Positions 25,480 through 33,419 of a DNA stretch of 64,000 bases are shown in pieces (position 1 is the stretch's first letter; every line of letters starts with the position of its first letter). The stretch is from Sulfitobacter guttiformis. Lineage in GTDB: Bacteria > Pseudomonadota > Alphaproteobacteria > Rhodobacterales > Rhodobacteraceae. The position numbers and the translations under genes were made by a program. The stretch lies in NCBI RefSeq assembly GCF_003610455.1, contig NZ_RAQK01000003.1, positions 1 to 64,000 on the forward strand, given 5' to 3'. Under the pieces are notes generated by a model. That model had not been told where the DNA came from, did no database searches, and was given only the letters and a program-made list of their open reading frames with translations.

Positions 25480-25551
25480 CTCCCCGTGCCGCGGCTATGG
25501 ATGGGCTTGCGTCATTTGAACGATCAACCTACCACAGGCGGGATAAAGGAG
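25480..25551 (+). promoter_or_regulatory. Structured leader of tupB, candidate Moco/Tuco riboswitch
   Basis: Nested pairing is visible: CTCC (25480-25483) with GGAG (25548-25551); CCG and CC (25484-25490) with GGCGG (25537-25541); GG-AT-GG with CC-TA-CC (25499-25504 and 25528-25533); TTGCGT with ACG and CAA (25507-25527). The outer stem contains the tupB ribosome site AAAGGAG, so folding would block translation. Moco/Tuco RNAs are known upstream of molybdate or tungstate transport and cofactor genes. The class assignment is my inference and was not tested with a covariance model. Confidence 0.5.
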
Positions 25552-25556
25552 CAGGC

Positions 25557-26261
25557 ATGGGCGATCTGTGGGCAGGTTTAACAGAGGCGTTCCGGCTGCT
25601 TGTCACGCTGGACCGCGATCTAGTGGAGATTACCCTGCGGTCGCTTCAGGTTACGCTCTCTGCGCTAGTGATCGGATCTGCCATCGCACTGCCGGTTGCG
25701 GCGATGCTGGCGGTGCGGCGGTTCCGGTTCCGGCGTGGCGTAATCGCAGTGCTCAATGCGCTGATGGGGCTGCCACCGGTTGTGGTGGGGTTGGTCGTTT
25801 ACGTGCTTTTGTCGCGTTCTGGCCCGCTGGGGGTCTTGGGCCTGCTGTTCACGCCTACGGCCATGATCATTGCGCAGGTAATCATTATTGTCCCGCTGAT
25901 TGCGAGCGTCGCGCACCAGTCATTGCGCGACCTGTGGTCTGAATATCACGACCTCCTGATCTCGATGAATGTCACGCAAAGCCAGAAAATACGAACGCTG
26001 CTGTGGGATGCACGCCGCGCCCTTCTTACCGCATCGCTGGCGGGTTTCGGACGTGCGATTGGCGAGGTGGGCGCGATCATGATTGTGGGTGGCAACATCG
26101 ACCACGCCACCCGCGTGCTGACAACTGCAATCGCACTCGAGACGGGTAAGGGGGATTTTGCTTTGGCACTTGGCCTTGGTATCATCCTGATCGGTCTCGC
26201 CATTACCGTCAATCTTGCCATCCACTGGCTCAGCCGGACCGAAGCGGAGGGCCGCTGGTGA
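25557..26261 (+). CDS. tupB: Tungstate ABC transporter permease TupB
   Basis: TupB is the inner-membrane permease of the TupABC tungstate importer. The 234-aa protein has about five hydrophobic helices (near 28-50, 63-85, 90-115, 140-165 and 195-220). It carries the ABC permease EAA-type loop with GRAIGEVGAIMIVGGNI near residues 164-180. The ATG at 25557 has AAAGGAG six bases upstream, inside the structured leader; longer in-frame starts would pass through that structure and are rejected. The GTG of tupC overlaps its stop. Confidence 0.9.
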   Translation: MGDLWAGLTEAFRLLVTLDRDLVEITLRSLQVTLSALVIGSAIALPVAAMLAVRRFRFRRGVIAVLNALMGLPPVVVGLVVYVLLSRSGPLGVLGLLFTPTAMIIAQVIIIVPLIASVAHQSLRDLWSEYHDLLISMNVTQSQKIRTLLWDARRALLTASLAGFGRAIGEVGAIMIVGGNIDHATRVLTTAIALETGKGDFALALGLGIILIGLAITVNLAIHWLSRTEAEGRW

Positions 26262-26968
26262 CTCTGTTTCCTTTGACAGTGCGTGGTGCGCAGACTGTGC
26301 GGCGCGGGCGCGTTTTGGTGGGCCCTGTCGACCTTGATCTGACCGGTGCCGGTGCCACTGTGGTGATGGGCCCGAACGGGTCGGGTAAGACAACATTGCT
26401 GCGGTTGTTGCACGGTGCGGCGCGGCTGACGGCGGGGCAGATTAAATGGGCCAGCGACGAAGGATATGCCCGCACGCAGCAGGGATTTGTGTTCCAGCGT
26501 CCGGTGATGTTGCGGCGCACAGTGCTGGAGAATCTCATGTACCCCCTCCGTATGCGCGGCGTGGGGAAAGCCGATGCACAATTGCAGGCGCGCGAATGGG
26601 GGGAGCGGGTCGGTTTGGCCGATTTGCTGGACCGTGCAGCGCCTCATCTGTCAGGAGGCGAGCAACAAAAGCTGGCCCTTGCGCGCGCTATGATCACCCA
26701 GCCGCAGGTGCTGTTTCTGGACGAGCCTACGGCCGCGCTTGATGGGCGTGCCACGCGGGAGATTGAGGCGGTACTGCACGCGGCAAAAGCATCGGGGATG
26801 CAACTGATCCTATCTACCCATGATTTGGGTCAGGCCAAACGGCTGGCGGATGAGGTCGTATTTATGCTGCACGGTCGGGTGCACGAACACAGCACCGCAC
26901 GAAATTTTTTTGACGCCCCAAAAAGCCTTCAGGCACGGGCCTTTCTTAGAGGAGATATTGTGGAATGA
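26258..26968 (+). CDS. tupC: Tungstate ABC transporter ATP-binding protein TupC
   Basis: A 236-aa ABC ATPase with Walker A GPNGSGKTTLL (residues 39-49), Q-loop VFQRPVMLRRTV, signature LSGGEQQKLALARA, Walker B VLFLDEPTAALD and the H-loop STHDLGQA. All catalytic elements are intact. It starts with GTG overlapping the tupB stop (GTGA) and overlaps tupA by 4 bp. The partner genes give the substrate assignment, since the ATPase alone is not diagnostic. Confidence 0.9.
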   Translation: MTLFPLTVRGAQTVRRGRVLVGPVDLDLTGAGATVVMGPNGSGKTTLLRLLHGAARLTAGQIKWASDEGYARTQQGFVFQRPVMLRRTVLENLMYPLRMRGVGKADAQLQAREWGERVGLADLLDRAAPHLSGGEQQKLALARAMITQPQVLFLDEPTAALDGRATREIEAVLHAAKASGMQLILSTHDLGQAKRLADEVVFMLHGRVHEHSTARNFFDAPKSLQARAFLRGDIVE

Positions 26969-27768
26969 GACATCTGGTTTTTGCCGCGTTTATGGCGGTT
27001 TGGGGCGGCGCGGCGTTCGCCCAGGATGTGATGCGGATGGCGGTCACGACCTCGTTCCAAAGCTCCGGTTTGGCAGAGATATTGCTGCCGGCGGTTGCGG
27101 ATGATCTGGGGATCGAAGTGCAGCTTGTCGTGGTCGGCACGGGTCAAGCACTCAAGCTGGGAGAGGCGGGAGACGTCGACGCTATTCTTGTCCACAGCCG
27201 CAGCGCAGAGGAGGCATTTGTGAAGGCCGGATACGGGCCGCACCGGCGCGAGATTATGTACAATGATTTCGTCCTCATTGGACCATCCGAGGATCCTGCA
27301 AATTTGCGCGGGACGCAGACGGCTGCCACTGCTTTGCAGTCCATCTCGGACAAGCAGGCCACGTTTGTGAGTCGTGGTGATGACAGCGGCACACATAAAA
27401 CCGAGCTTGATTTATGGAAATCGGCGGCGCTGGATCCTGTTGATTTCGGGGCTTGGTACAAGGCGGTTGGTGCCGGCATGGGCGCGGCGCTTAATACGGC
27501 AGCAGGCCTCGACGCCTATATCTTGTCAGACCGCGCAAGCTGGCTCAACTTCGGAAACAAGGGAACGCTCGAGCTTTTATTTTCCGGTGACCCCGTGCTT
27601 TTCAACCAGTACGCCTATTTGCCGGTTAGTGTGGAACGTCATCCTCACGTAAAAGGCGGTCTGGCGGAAAAGCTGGAAGGGTGGCTGACCAGCCCGCGCG
27701 CTGCTGAGCTGATCAACGGTTATGCGATCAACGGCGAGACATTGTTTACCTTCAACGCCACGCCGTAA
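26965..27768 (+). CDS. tupA: Tungstate-binding periplasmic protein TupA
   Basis: TupA is the high-affinity tungstate-binding protein. The 267-aa precursor has a signal peptide cut near AFAQ-D (about residue 19). Ligand-site motifs of the family are present: TTSFQSSGL (residues 28-36), VVGTGQALKLGEAGDVDAILVH and YNDFVLIGP, plus SRGDDSGTHKTEL. These separate it from molybdate ModA and WtpA. The gene order B-C-A, with the binding protein last, differs from the usual A-B-C. Tungsten is used, for example, in some formate and aldehyde oxidoreductases; none is in this window. Confidence 0.92.
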   Translation: MRHLVFAAFMAVWGGAAFAQDVMRMAVTTSFQSSGLAEILLPAVADDLGIEVQLVVVGTGQALKLGEAGDVDAILVHSRSAEEAFVKAGYGPHRREIMYNDFVLIGPSEDPANLRGTQTAATALQSISDKQATFVSRGDDSGTHKTELDLWKSAALDPVDFGAWYKAVGAGMGAALNTAAGLDAYILSDRASWLNFGNKGTLELLFSGDPVLFNQYAYLPVSVERHPHVKGGLAEKLEGWLTSPRAAELINGYAINGETLFTFNATP

Positions 27769-27771
27769 TTT

Positions 27772-28242
27772 TTAATCCTTGAACACGGCCATGCCGAGCC
27801 ATTCCGCGATGAGGGCGGGAGTTTTCTCGCCCTCTATCTCGATGGTCAGCAGGTTTTCGCGCAGCAGGTTTACGGGGCCTTTGGATGTCACCTTTTGCAA
27901 GGTAAAACGCCCGCGCAAACGGCTGCCCGCCAGTACAGGTTTCAGAAACCGTAATTTATTCATGCCATAGTTGATCCCCATCACCTGACCAGGGAGCATG
28001 TTAAAACAGTCGTAGGCGAACCGGCTGGCAAGCGAGAGTGTCAGGAAGCCGTGGGCGATGGTTCCACCGAACGGGGTTTCGGCGGCGGCGCGCTCGGGAT
28101 CTACATGTATCCACTGCTCGTCGTGGGTGGTTTTGGCGAATTGGTCAATCATTGCCTGATCGACCAGTATCCAGTTTGAAACACCCACTTCGGTCCCGAT
28201 GAGTTTTTCTGATGCGGCAAGGGCTGTATCGCGTGCTGACAT
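27772..28242 (-). CDS. MaoC-like (R)-specific enoyl-CoA hydratase
   Basis: A 156-aa single hot-dog MaoC-domain protein. The catalytic Asp/His pair lies in FAKTTHDEQWIHVD (residues 33-46) and GGTIAHGFLTLSL is also present. It probably hydrates a trans-2-enoyl-CoA to the (R)-3-hydroxy isomer. The ATG at 28242 has GAAGGAGA nine bases upstream. Convergent with tupA (3-bp gap) and 13 bp downstream of an MDR oxidoreductase gene, with which it is probably co-transcribed. It marks the left border of the acyl-CoA catabolic island. Confidence 0.88.
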   Translation of the reverse strand: MSARDTALAASEKLIGTEVGVSNWILVDQAMIDQFAKTTHDEQWIHVDPERAAAETPFGGTIAHGFLTLSLASRFAYDCFNMLPGQVMGINYGMNKLRFLKPVLAGSRLRGRFTLQKVTSKGPVNLLRENLLTIEIEGEKTPALIAEWLGMAVFKD

Positions 28243-28255
28243 TTCGTGTTCTCCT

Positions 28256-29260
28256 TCAGGATGGATCAGCGGACACGCGCACCATGCGCTTGCCCTTATT
28301 GTCGCCACCAAGCAAACCGATGAGGGCAGCGGGCGCATTCTCCAGCCCCTCAACGATGTCTTCGGTAACTTTGAGTTGGCCGCGCTCCATCATGCCACGC
28401 ATGGCGCGGATCGCTGTGGCGTCATTATGCGCCCAGTCCATGACGATGAACCCTTCCATGCGCAGGCGTTTTACGACAATCGCACCGGGCAGGTTGCGCG
28501 GGCCGACGGGGGCGGTGCTCTGATACTGGCTGATCGCGCCACAGCAGACAACGCGACCGCGTTCGTTCATCAGGTTGAGCGCAGTTTCAAGGATCACACC
28601 ACCCACATTGTCGAAATAAACATCAACACCTTCAGGGCAGGCTGCGCGCAAAGCTTTGAACAGCCCGTCGGCACGGTAATCGATGCAAGCGTCAAAGCCG
28701 AATTGCTCCATGACCCAGTCGCATTTTTCCTGACCACCCGCGATTCCGACAACACGGCACCCCAAAGATTTGGCGATTTGCCCGACATAGCCGCCGACAG
28801 AACCGGCAGCCGCAGAAACCAGAACAGTCTCTCCCGGCTGTGGCTGACCAACAGACATAAGGCCGTGATATGCGGTTTTGCCGGCGATGCCGAAGACGCT
28901 CATCAGGTTCGACAGGGTCGGCACCTTGGGTAGTTTTTCTACTTTATGCGCGGGCATCGTGACGTAATCGGACCATGTTGCCTCTGCCGCGACAACATCA
29001 CCGGCTTTGAGGCGGGAAGAGTTGGATGCAGTCACTTCACAGATCGCATACGTCGGCATCGCATCGCCAGCCTTGACAGCGGCACGGTAGGTGGCACCCT
29101 GCATCCAGCTGCGATTGGCGGCGTCGATAGACATCAGGATTACGCGCAGCAGCACTTCGCCCTCGGCAGGCTCCGGCATCGGGATCTCCGTCATTTTAAA
29201 ATTGGCGGGCGTCAGCTCACCTTTTGGCAATTCGGCGACGACGATCTGGCGGTTTGTCAT
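28256..29260 (-). CDS. NADP-dependent MDR oxidoreductase (2-alkenal reductase/PtgR type)
   Basis: A 334-aa medium-chain dehydrogenase/reductase without structural zinc. The NADP-binding motif VSAAAGSVGGYVGQIAKS lies near residues 145-165. The C-terminus contains YFDNVGGVILETALNLM. These mark the leukotriene B4 12-hydroxydehydrogenase / curcumin reductase branch, which reduces enone or enal double bonds. The ATG at 29260 is the MTNRQIVVAELPKG start; longer in-frame extensions lack homology. Confidence 0.87.
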   Translation of the reverse strand: MTNRQIVVAELPKGELTPANFKMTEIPMPEPAEGEVLLRVILMSIDAANRSWMQGATYRAAVKAGDAMPTYAICEVTASNSSRLKAGDVVAAEATWSDYVTMPAHKVEKLPKVPTLSNLMSVFGIAGKTAYHGLMSVGQPQPGETVLVSAAAGSVGGYVGQIAKSLGCRVVGIAGGQEKCDWVMEQFGFDACIDYRADGLFKALRAACPEGVDVYFDNVGGVILETALNLMNERGRVVCCGAISQYQSTAPVGPRNLPGAIVVKRLRMEGFIVMDWAHNDATAIRAMRGMMERGQLKVTEDIVEGLENAPAALIGLLGGDNKGKRMVRVSADPS

Positions 29261-29303
29261 GTTTTGGTCCTTAGTTGGAAAGATGCTTTGAAAAGGATGG
29301 ATT

Positions 29304-29957
29304 ATGAGTAACGAAGCGCGGCAACACAGGTTCACACCTCCGCAGGGGGCCTGCGACCTCCTGTTGATCCGTCACGGCGAAACCCAAGCGGCCAAGCGTG
29401 GCGAGATGTTTCCGATGGTTGGTGGTCAGGGCGATCCCGCTCTGCGGCCAGAAGGCCGGACGCAGGCGATTGCGGTGGGCGAGCGGTTGAAGCACGAGCC
29501 GATTGACGCGATTTACGTCACTACGATGCAGCGTACCCACCAGACCGCAGCTCCGCTGGCGGCGGCGCTGGGAATTACGCCGCAGGTCGAAGCAGATTTG
29601 CGGGAGGTCTTTTTGGGTGACTGGGACGGCGGAGAATTCCGGTTTCGCGCCGCCGAAAATGATCCTGCCTACCTGCGGGCGCGGGAGAATGAATGTTGGG
29701 GAGAATTGCCGGGCGCCGAGACGTTTGCCGAGCTTCAAACCCGTGTGATGCGCGGCCTCAGACGGATCGCTGCGGCGCACCCTGATCGACTGGTTGCGGT
29801 TGTGGTCCACGGTGGTGTTGTGGGGGCCGCACTTGCTGCGGTAACGGGGTCGCGTAACTTTGGCTTTAACGGGGCCGATAATGGCTCGATCAGCCGCATT
29901 GTAATCAACGGCGAGCAGATGATCCTGCGCGGATTTAACGACGTGGCGCACCTGTAA
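29304..29957 (+). CDS. Histidine phosphatase family protein
   Basis: A 217-aa phosphoglycerate-mutase-like phosphatase with the RHG catalytic motif LLIRHGETQAA (residues 20-30). It also has a second arginine in TTMQRTHQTA, an acidic proton donor in EVFLGDWDGGE and the second catalytic histidine in VVVHGGVVGA. Substrate is unknown. It is divergent from the MDR gene and convergent with a quinone oxidoreductase gene. A second, unrelated member of this family is at 37525, also inside the acyl-CoA island. Confidence 0.86.
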   Translation: MSNEARQHRFTPPQGACDLLLIRHGETQAAKRGEMFPMVGGQGDPALRPEGRTQAIAVGERLKHEPIDAIYVTTMQRTHQTAAPLAAALGITPQVEADLREVFLGDWDGGEFRFRAAENDPAYLRARENECWGELPGAETFAELQTRVMRGLRRIAAAHPDRLVAVVVHGGVVGAALAAVTGSRNFGFNGADNGSISRIVINGEQMILRGFNDVAHL

Positions 29958-29970
29958 GGCGCGCCACGTC
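29940..29970. terminator. Bidirectional hairpin between convergent genes
   Basis: GACGTGGCGC (29940-29949) and GCGCCACGTC (29961-29970) form a perfect 10-bp stem with an 11-nt loop that spans the stop codon of the phosphatase gene. No long T-run follows, but position between convergent genes suggests a terminator. Confidence 0.45.
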
Positions 29971-29998
29971 TTATGCGGATCAGAGCAGGCCATAGAGC

Positions 29999-30997
29999 CT
30001 AATCAACATCCAACACGACTTTACCCTGCACCTTGCGGTCCATCATCAGGGTGAGGGCATCGGCGGCGTTCTCAAGTGGGAAGCGGGCGGAAATCCGCGG
30101 CTTGATCTCGCCGGCGGCATACATGCGAAACAGATCGCCCATGTTTTCAGCGTGCAGATCCGGCTCGCGCAGGGTGTGCGCGCCCCAGAATACCCCAACG
30201 ATCTGACTGCCTTTAAGTAACGTCAGGTTGAGCGGAATTTTCGGAATGCCGGCGGGAAAGCCTACGACGAGGTAGCGGCCTTTCCACGCGAGTGCCCGCA
30301 CCGCAGGCTCGGCATAGGCGCCGCCCACAGCATCGTAGACAACATCGACGCCGTCACCGCCTGCCAGCTCTTTTATCTTTGTGGAGAACGCTTTTTGCGC
30401 GTCGCGGTCATCCATGTCGCGGGTATAGATTATCGTCTCGTCTGCCCCCAGATCGCGGCAGAACTGCGCTTTGTCTTCAGAGGATACAGCGGCGATCACG
30501 CGTGCGCCCGCAGCCTTGCCCAGCTCGATTGCGGCGGCCCCGACACCGCCTGCAGCGCCGAGGATCAGCAGCGATTCGCCAGCTTTGATTTCAGCGCGGT
30601 TTTTCAATGCGTGATGCGAGGTGCCATAGGTGAGCACCAAACATGACGCTTCGTCAAATGGCATCGCGTCTGGGATTTTCATGACCCGTTCTGCGTCCAT
30701 CACAATGTGGGTCGCAAAGCCGCCGAAACCCGACATGCCCAGCACGCGGTCGCCTACTTTGAATGTGGTCACGGCCTCGCCCACGGCTTCGATTTCGCCT
30801 GCGATTTCACCACCTGGCGCAAAGGGGCGCGGTGGCTTCATCTGGTACATATCCCTGATAATAAGCGTGTCGGGGAAGTTCAGGCCGGCAGCACGGATGC
30901 GAATCCGCACTTGCTTTTTGCCTGGTGCAGGGGCCTCCATTTCCGTCAGCTTCAGCGTCTCCGGTCCGCCCGGCTCATGGCTCAACATCGCTTTCAT
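29999..30997 (-). CDS. NADPH:quinone oxidoreductase family protein (MDR)
   Basis: A 332-aa zinc-independent MDR protein of the quinone oxidoreductase / enoyl reductase type. It has FAPGGEIAGEIEAVGEAV (about residues 58-75), the NADPH-binding LGAAGGVGAAAIELGKAAGA and VVGFPAGIPKIPLNL near the C-terminus. The ATG at 30997 is preceded by AGGAGATG. Divergent from the first acyl-CoA dehydrogenase gene; the two probably share a promoter region. It could reduce an unsaturated acyl or enone intermediate of the island's substrate. Confidence 0.87.
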   Translation of the reverse strand: MKAMLSHEPGGPETLKLTEMEAPAPGKKQVRIRIRAAGLNFPDTLIIRDMYQMKPPRPFAPGGEIAGEIEAVGEAVTTFKVGDRVLGMSGFGGFATHIVMDAERVMKIPDAMPFDEASCLVLTYGTSHHALKNRAEIKAGESLLILGAAGGVGAAAIELGKAAGARVIAAVSSEDKAQFCRDLGADETIIYTRDMDDRDAQKAFSTKIKELAGGDGVDVVYDAVGGAYAEPAVRALAWKGRYLVVGFPAGIPKIPLNLTLLKGSQIVGVFWGAHTLREPDLHAENMGDLFRMYAAGEIKPRISARFPLENAADALTLMMDRKVQGKVVLDVD

Positions 30998-31135
30998 CGT
31001 GGCATCTCCTCTGTGTGAATTTGCCCGTAATGGGCCAGCGCAACTCTTGCTTGTCAATCGAATTTCGAAATGCAATTCTGCTGTGCGGAATGGTGGCCCG
31101 CAAGAGGCACCGCGCATTTAACGGGAGGGTTACCT

Positions 31136-32305
31136 ATGGCCGAGGCACAAGCCGCAACAGATTTCCGCGCCGGATTACGCGAATGGCTGGAGGCAAACTG
31201 CCCCGCCGAGATGCGTGATGGCGGCGCTATAGAAAACGCGATTTGCTGGGGGGGCAAAGACTGGGTCTTTACCTCTGACGCCCAAAAAACATGGTTGGAG
31301 CGCTGTGCCGCCAAAGGCTACACCGTACCCACATGGCCTGTCGAATACGGCGGTGCGGGTCTGACCCGCGAGCAAGAGAAAATTTTCCATGAAGAGATGG
31401 GGCGCATCGACGCGCGAAGCCCTCTTCAGAGTTTTGGCATCTGGATGTTGGGGCCCGCGCTGCTGCACTTTGGCTCTCACGACCAAAAGCTTGAGTATCT
31501 GCCACCTATCGCACGGGGTGAAGTCCGTTGGTGCCAAGGCTATTCAGAGCCGGGCGCAGGGTCCGATCTGGCAAATGTCCAGACACATGGCGCCGATCAG
31601 GGTGATTATTGGCTCGTAAATGGCCAGAAGATCTGGACCTCCTATGCGGATAAGGCCGACCAGATCTTTGCGCTGGTTCGGACCGATCGCGATGCGCCCA
31701 AGCATAAGGGCATCTCGTTTCTGTTGATTGATATGGACGATGCAGGAGTCGAGACGCGCCCGATCAAAATGATCAGCGGCATCTCGCCATTCTGCGAAAC
31801 GTTCTTCACCGATGTTAAAGTTGCCAAAGACCGGATCGTGGGCGAGGAAAACCGTGGCTGGGATGTGGCGAAATATCTGCTCACCCATGAACGGGAAATG
31901 ATATCAGGCGGCGGTGGGGGGCTTGCGGGTGGTGGTCGCGCCCTCGGCGCTGTGCTAACCGATACGCTTGACCAGCTCGATGCGACCTTGCGCGCCGACG
32001 CGATGCGCTGCGAGATTGATGCGTTGGCAATCGGCCTCACGCTGGAGCGGTACAAGGATCAGGCAGAGGCGGGGCAGGGCGCAGGCGATGCTTCGGCCAT
32101 GCTTAAGTATATGGGTACAGAGTTGAACAAACAGCGACATGAGCTGATGATGACCGCGGGCGGATCTGCCGCTCTTGAGTGGGACGGTGATGTGGGAAAC
32201 CGTGCGGGCGACTGGCTGCGGACCAAGGCGAACAGCATCGAAGGAGGCACATCCGAAGTGATGCTGTCGATCGTATCGCGGCGTGTATTGGGGTTACCAG
32301 CATGA
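31136..32305 (+). CDS. Acyl-CoA dehydrogenase, likely catalytic subunit of a heteromeric pair
   Basis: A 389-aa ACAD-family flavoprotein. It has the FAD-contact CQGYSEPGAGSDLANVQT (about residues 137-154), a second FAD region WLVNGQKIWTSYADKADQIF, and a C-terminal SIEGGTSEVML whose Glu occupies the usual catalytic-base loop. The ATG at 31136 has GGAGGG nine bases upstream; the longer frame is rejected. It overlaps the next ACAD gene by 4 bp, and that partner lacks this loop. Such pairs resemble the alpha2beta2 dehydrogenases of steroid side-chain degradation (FadE28-FadE29 type). Confidence 0.88.
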   Translation: MAEAQAATDFRAGLREWLEANCPAEMRDGGAIENAICWGGKDWVFTSDAQKTWLERCAAKGYTVPTWPVEYGGAGLTREQEKIFHEEMGRIDARSPLQSFGIWMLGPALLHFGSHDQKLEYLPPIARGEVRWCQGYSEPGAGSDLANVQTHGADQGDYWLVNGQKIWTSYADKADQIFALVRTDRDAPKHKGISFLLIDMDDAGVETRPIKMISGISPFCETFFTDVKVAKDRIVGEENRGWDVAKYLLTHEREMISGGGGGLAGGGRALGAVLTDTLDQLDATLRADAMRCEIDALAIGLTLERYKDQAEAGQGAGDASAMLKYMGTELNKQRHELMMTAGGSAALEWDGDVGNRAGDWLRTKANSIEGGTSEVMLSIVSRRVLGLPA

Positions 32306-33417
32306 GCAAACTTGTTTTGACCGAAGAAGAATCGATGCTGGCTGATATGGCGCGTGGCTTTTTGGATGGGGCTGCCCCTGTCAGCGCGTTTCGCAAAATG
32401 CGCGATGAAGGCCGCACCCATGACGCCAAGCTGTGGAAGCAGATGGCGGAAATGGGCTGGGCCGGTGTGCTGGTGCCGGAAGATGCGGGCGGCTCCGACA
32501 TGGGCTTTGCTGCAGCAAACGTAATCGCGCGGGAGATGGGTAAAACGCTGGTGGTATCGCCGTTTTTGAGCACCGCGGTAATGGCTGCGACTGCCCTGCG
32601 GCAGGTGAGCGATGCGCGGGCGTCCGACGCTTTGGCAAAGATCGCCAGCGGTGACGTTACCTATGCGTTGGCGATTGACGAGGGCATCAAGCATGATCCC
32701 GAAGCCACGATGATGGAAGCGCGTGCGGATGGAAACGGGTTCCGCCTCACGGGCAAAAAGACATTTGTGGTGGATGGGGCGATGGCTGATCGGCTGCTGG
32801 TCCTTGCGCGCACTGCGGACGGTTTGACGCTGTTTGATATTCCAAGTGACCGTGCAGGCATCACCCGTGACAAATCCAACATGATCGACGCCCGGGATGC
32901 GGCCAAGATTGATTTCGAAAATGTCGAGGCCACTGGCGAAGACGTTTTGGGACAAGTCCACAGCGCTATGACCGTCTTGCGCCCTGCATTGCAGGCAGGG
33001 CAGGCAGCATTGGCCGCAGAAATGGCGGGCCTTTCAGCGGGTGCGTTTGAAATGACCGTGGGCTACCTCAAAGAACGCAAGCAATTCGGGACAGAGATCG
33101 GTCGGTTCCAAGCGCTTCAGCATCGGGCCGCACATCTGTGGTGCGAGACAGAAGTGACAGCTTCCGCGATTCTCAACGCGGGTCGTATGCTCGATGATGA
33201 TCCGCAAAACGCCGAGTTGGCCGTGTCACTGGCCAAGGCAAAGGCGACTTCGACAGCAACGCTGGCGGTGCAAGAGGGCGTGCAAATGCACGGCGGGATC
33301 GGCATGACCGATGCCTATGATATGGGCTTTTACATGAAACGGGCGCGTGTCAGTTCGGAATGGCTGGGTGACTACAGCTATCACGCGGAACGTGTCGCCG
33401 CATTGAGAGGATTTTGA
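32302..33417 (+). CDS. Acyl-CoA dehydrogenase, likely non-catalytic partner subunit
   Basis: A 371-aa ACAD-family protein with the three-domain fold. It has LVPEDAGGSDMGF near the N-terminus, GYLKERKQFGTEIGRFQALQ near residues 254-272 and MHGGIGMTDAYDMGFYMKRA near the C-terminus. The C-terminal EGGTSE-like loop that carries the catalytic Glu in the upstream gene is absent (RVSSEWLGDYSYHAERVA instead), and the mid-protein FAD motif is poorly conserved. It is translationally coupled to the upstream ACAD and to an SDR downstream. A catalytic Glu elsewhere cannot be excluded without structure. Confidence 0.85.
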   Translation: MSKLVLTEEESMLADMARGFLDGAAPVSAFRKMRDEGRTHDAKLWKQMAEMGWAGVLVPEDAGGSDMGFAAANVIAREMGKTLVVSPFLSTAVMAATALRQVSDARASDALAKIASGDVTYALAIDEGIKHDPEATMMEARADGNGFRLTGKKTFVVDGAMADRLLVLARTADGLTLFDIPSDRAGITRDKSNMIDARDAAKIDFENVEATGEDVLGQVHSAMTVLRPALQAGQAALAAEMAGLSAGAFEMTVGYLKERKQFGTEIGRFQALQHRAAHLWCETEVTASAILNAGRMLDDDPQNAELAVSLAKAKATSTATLAVQEGVQMHGGIGMTDAYDMGFYMKRARVSSEWLGDYSYHAERVAALRGF

Positions 33418-33419
33418 GC

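Noticed and set aside
25946..26647. Minus-strand frame across tupB-tupC
   Set aside because: Antisense to two overlapping genes with complete motifs; composition is that of a shadow frame.
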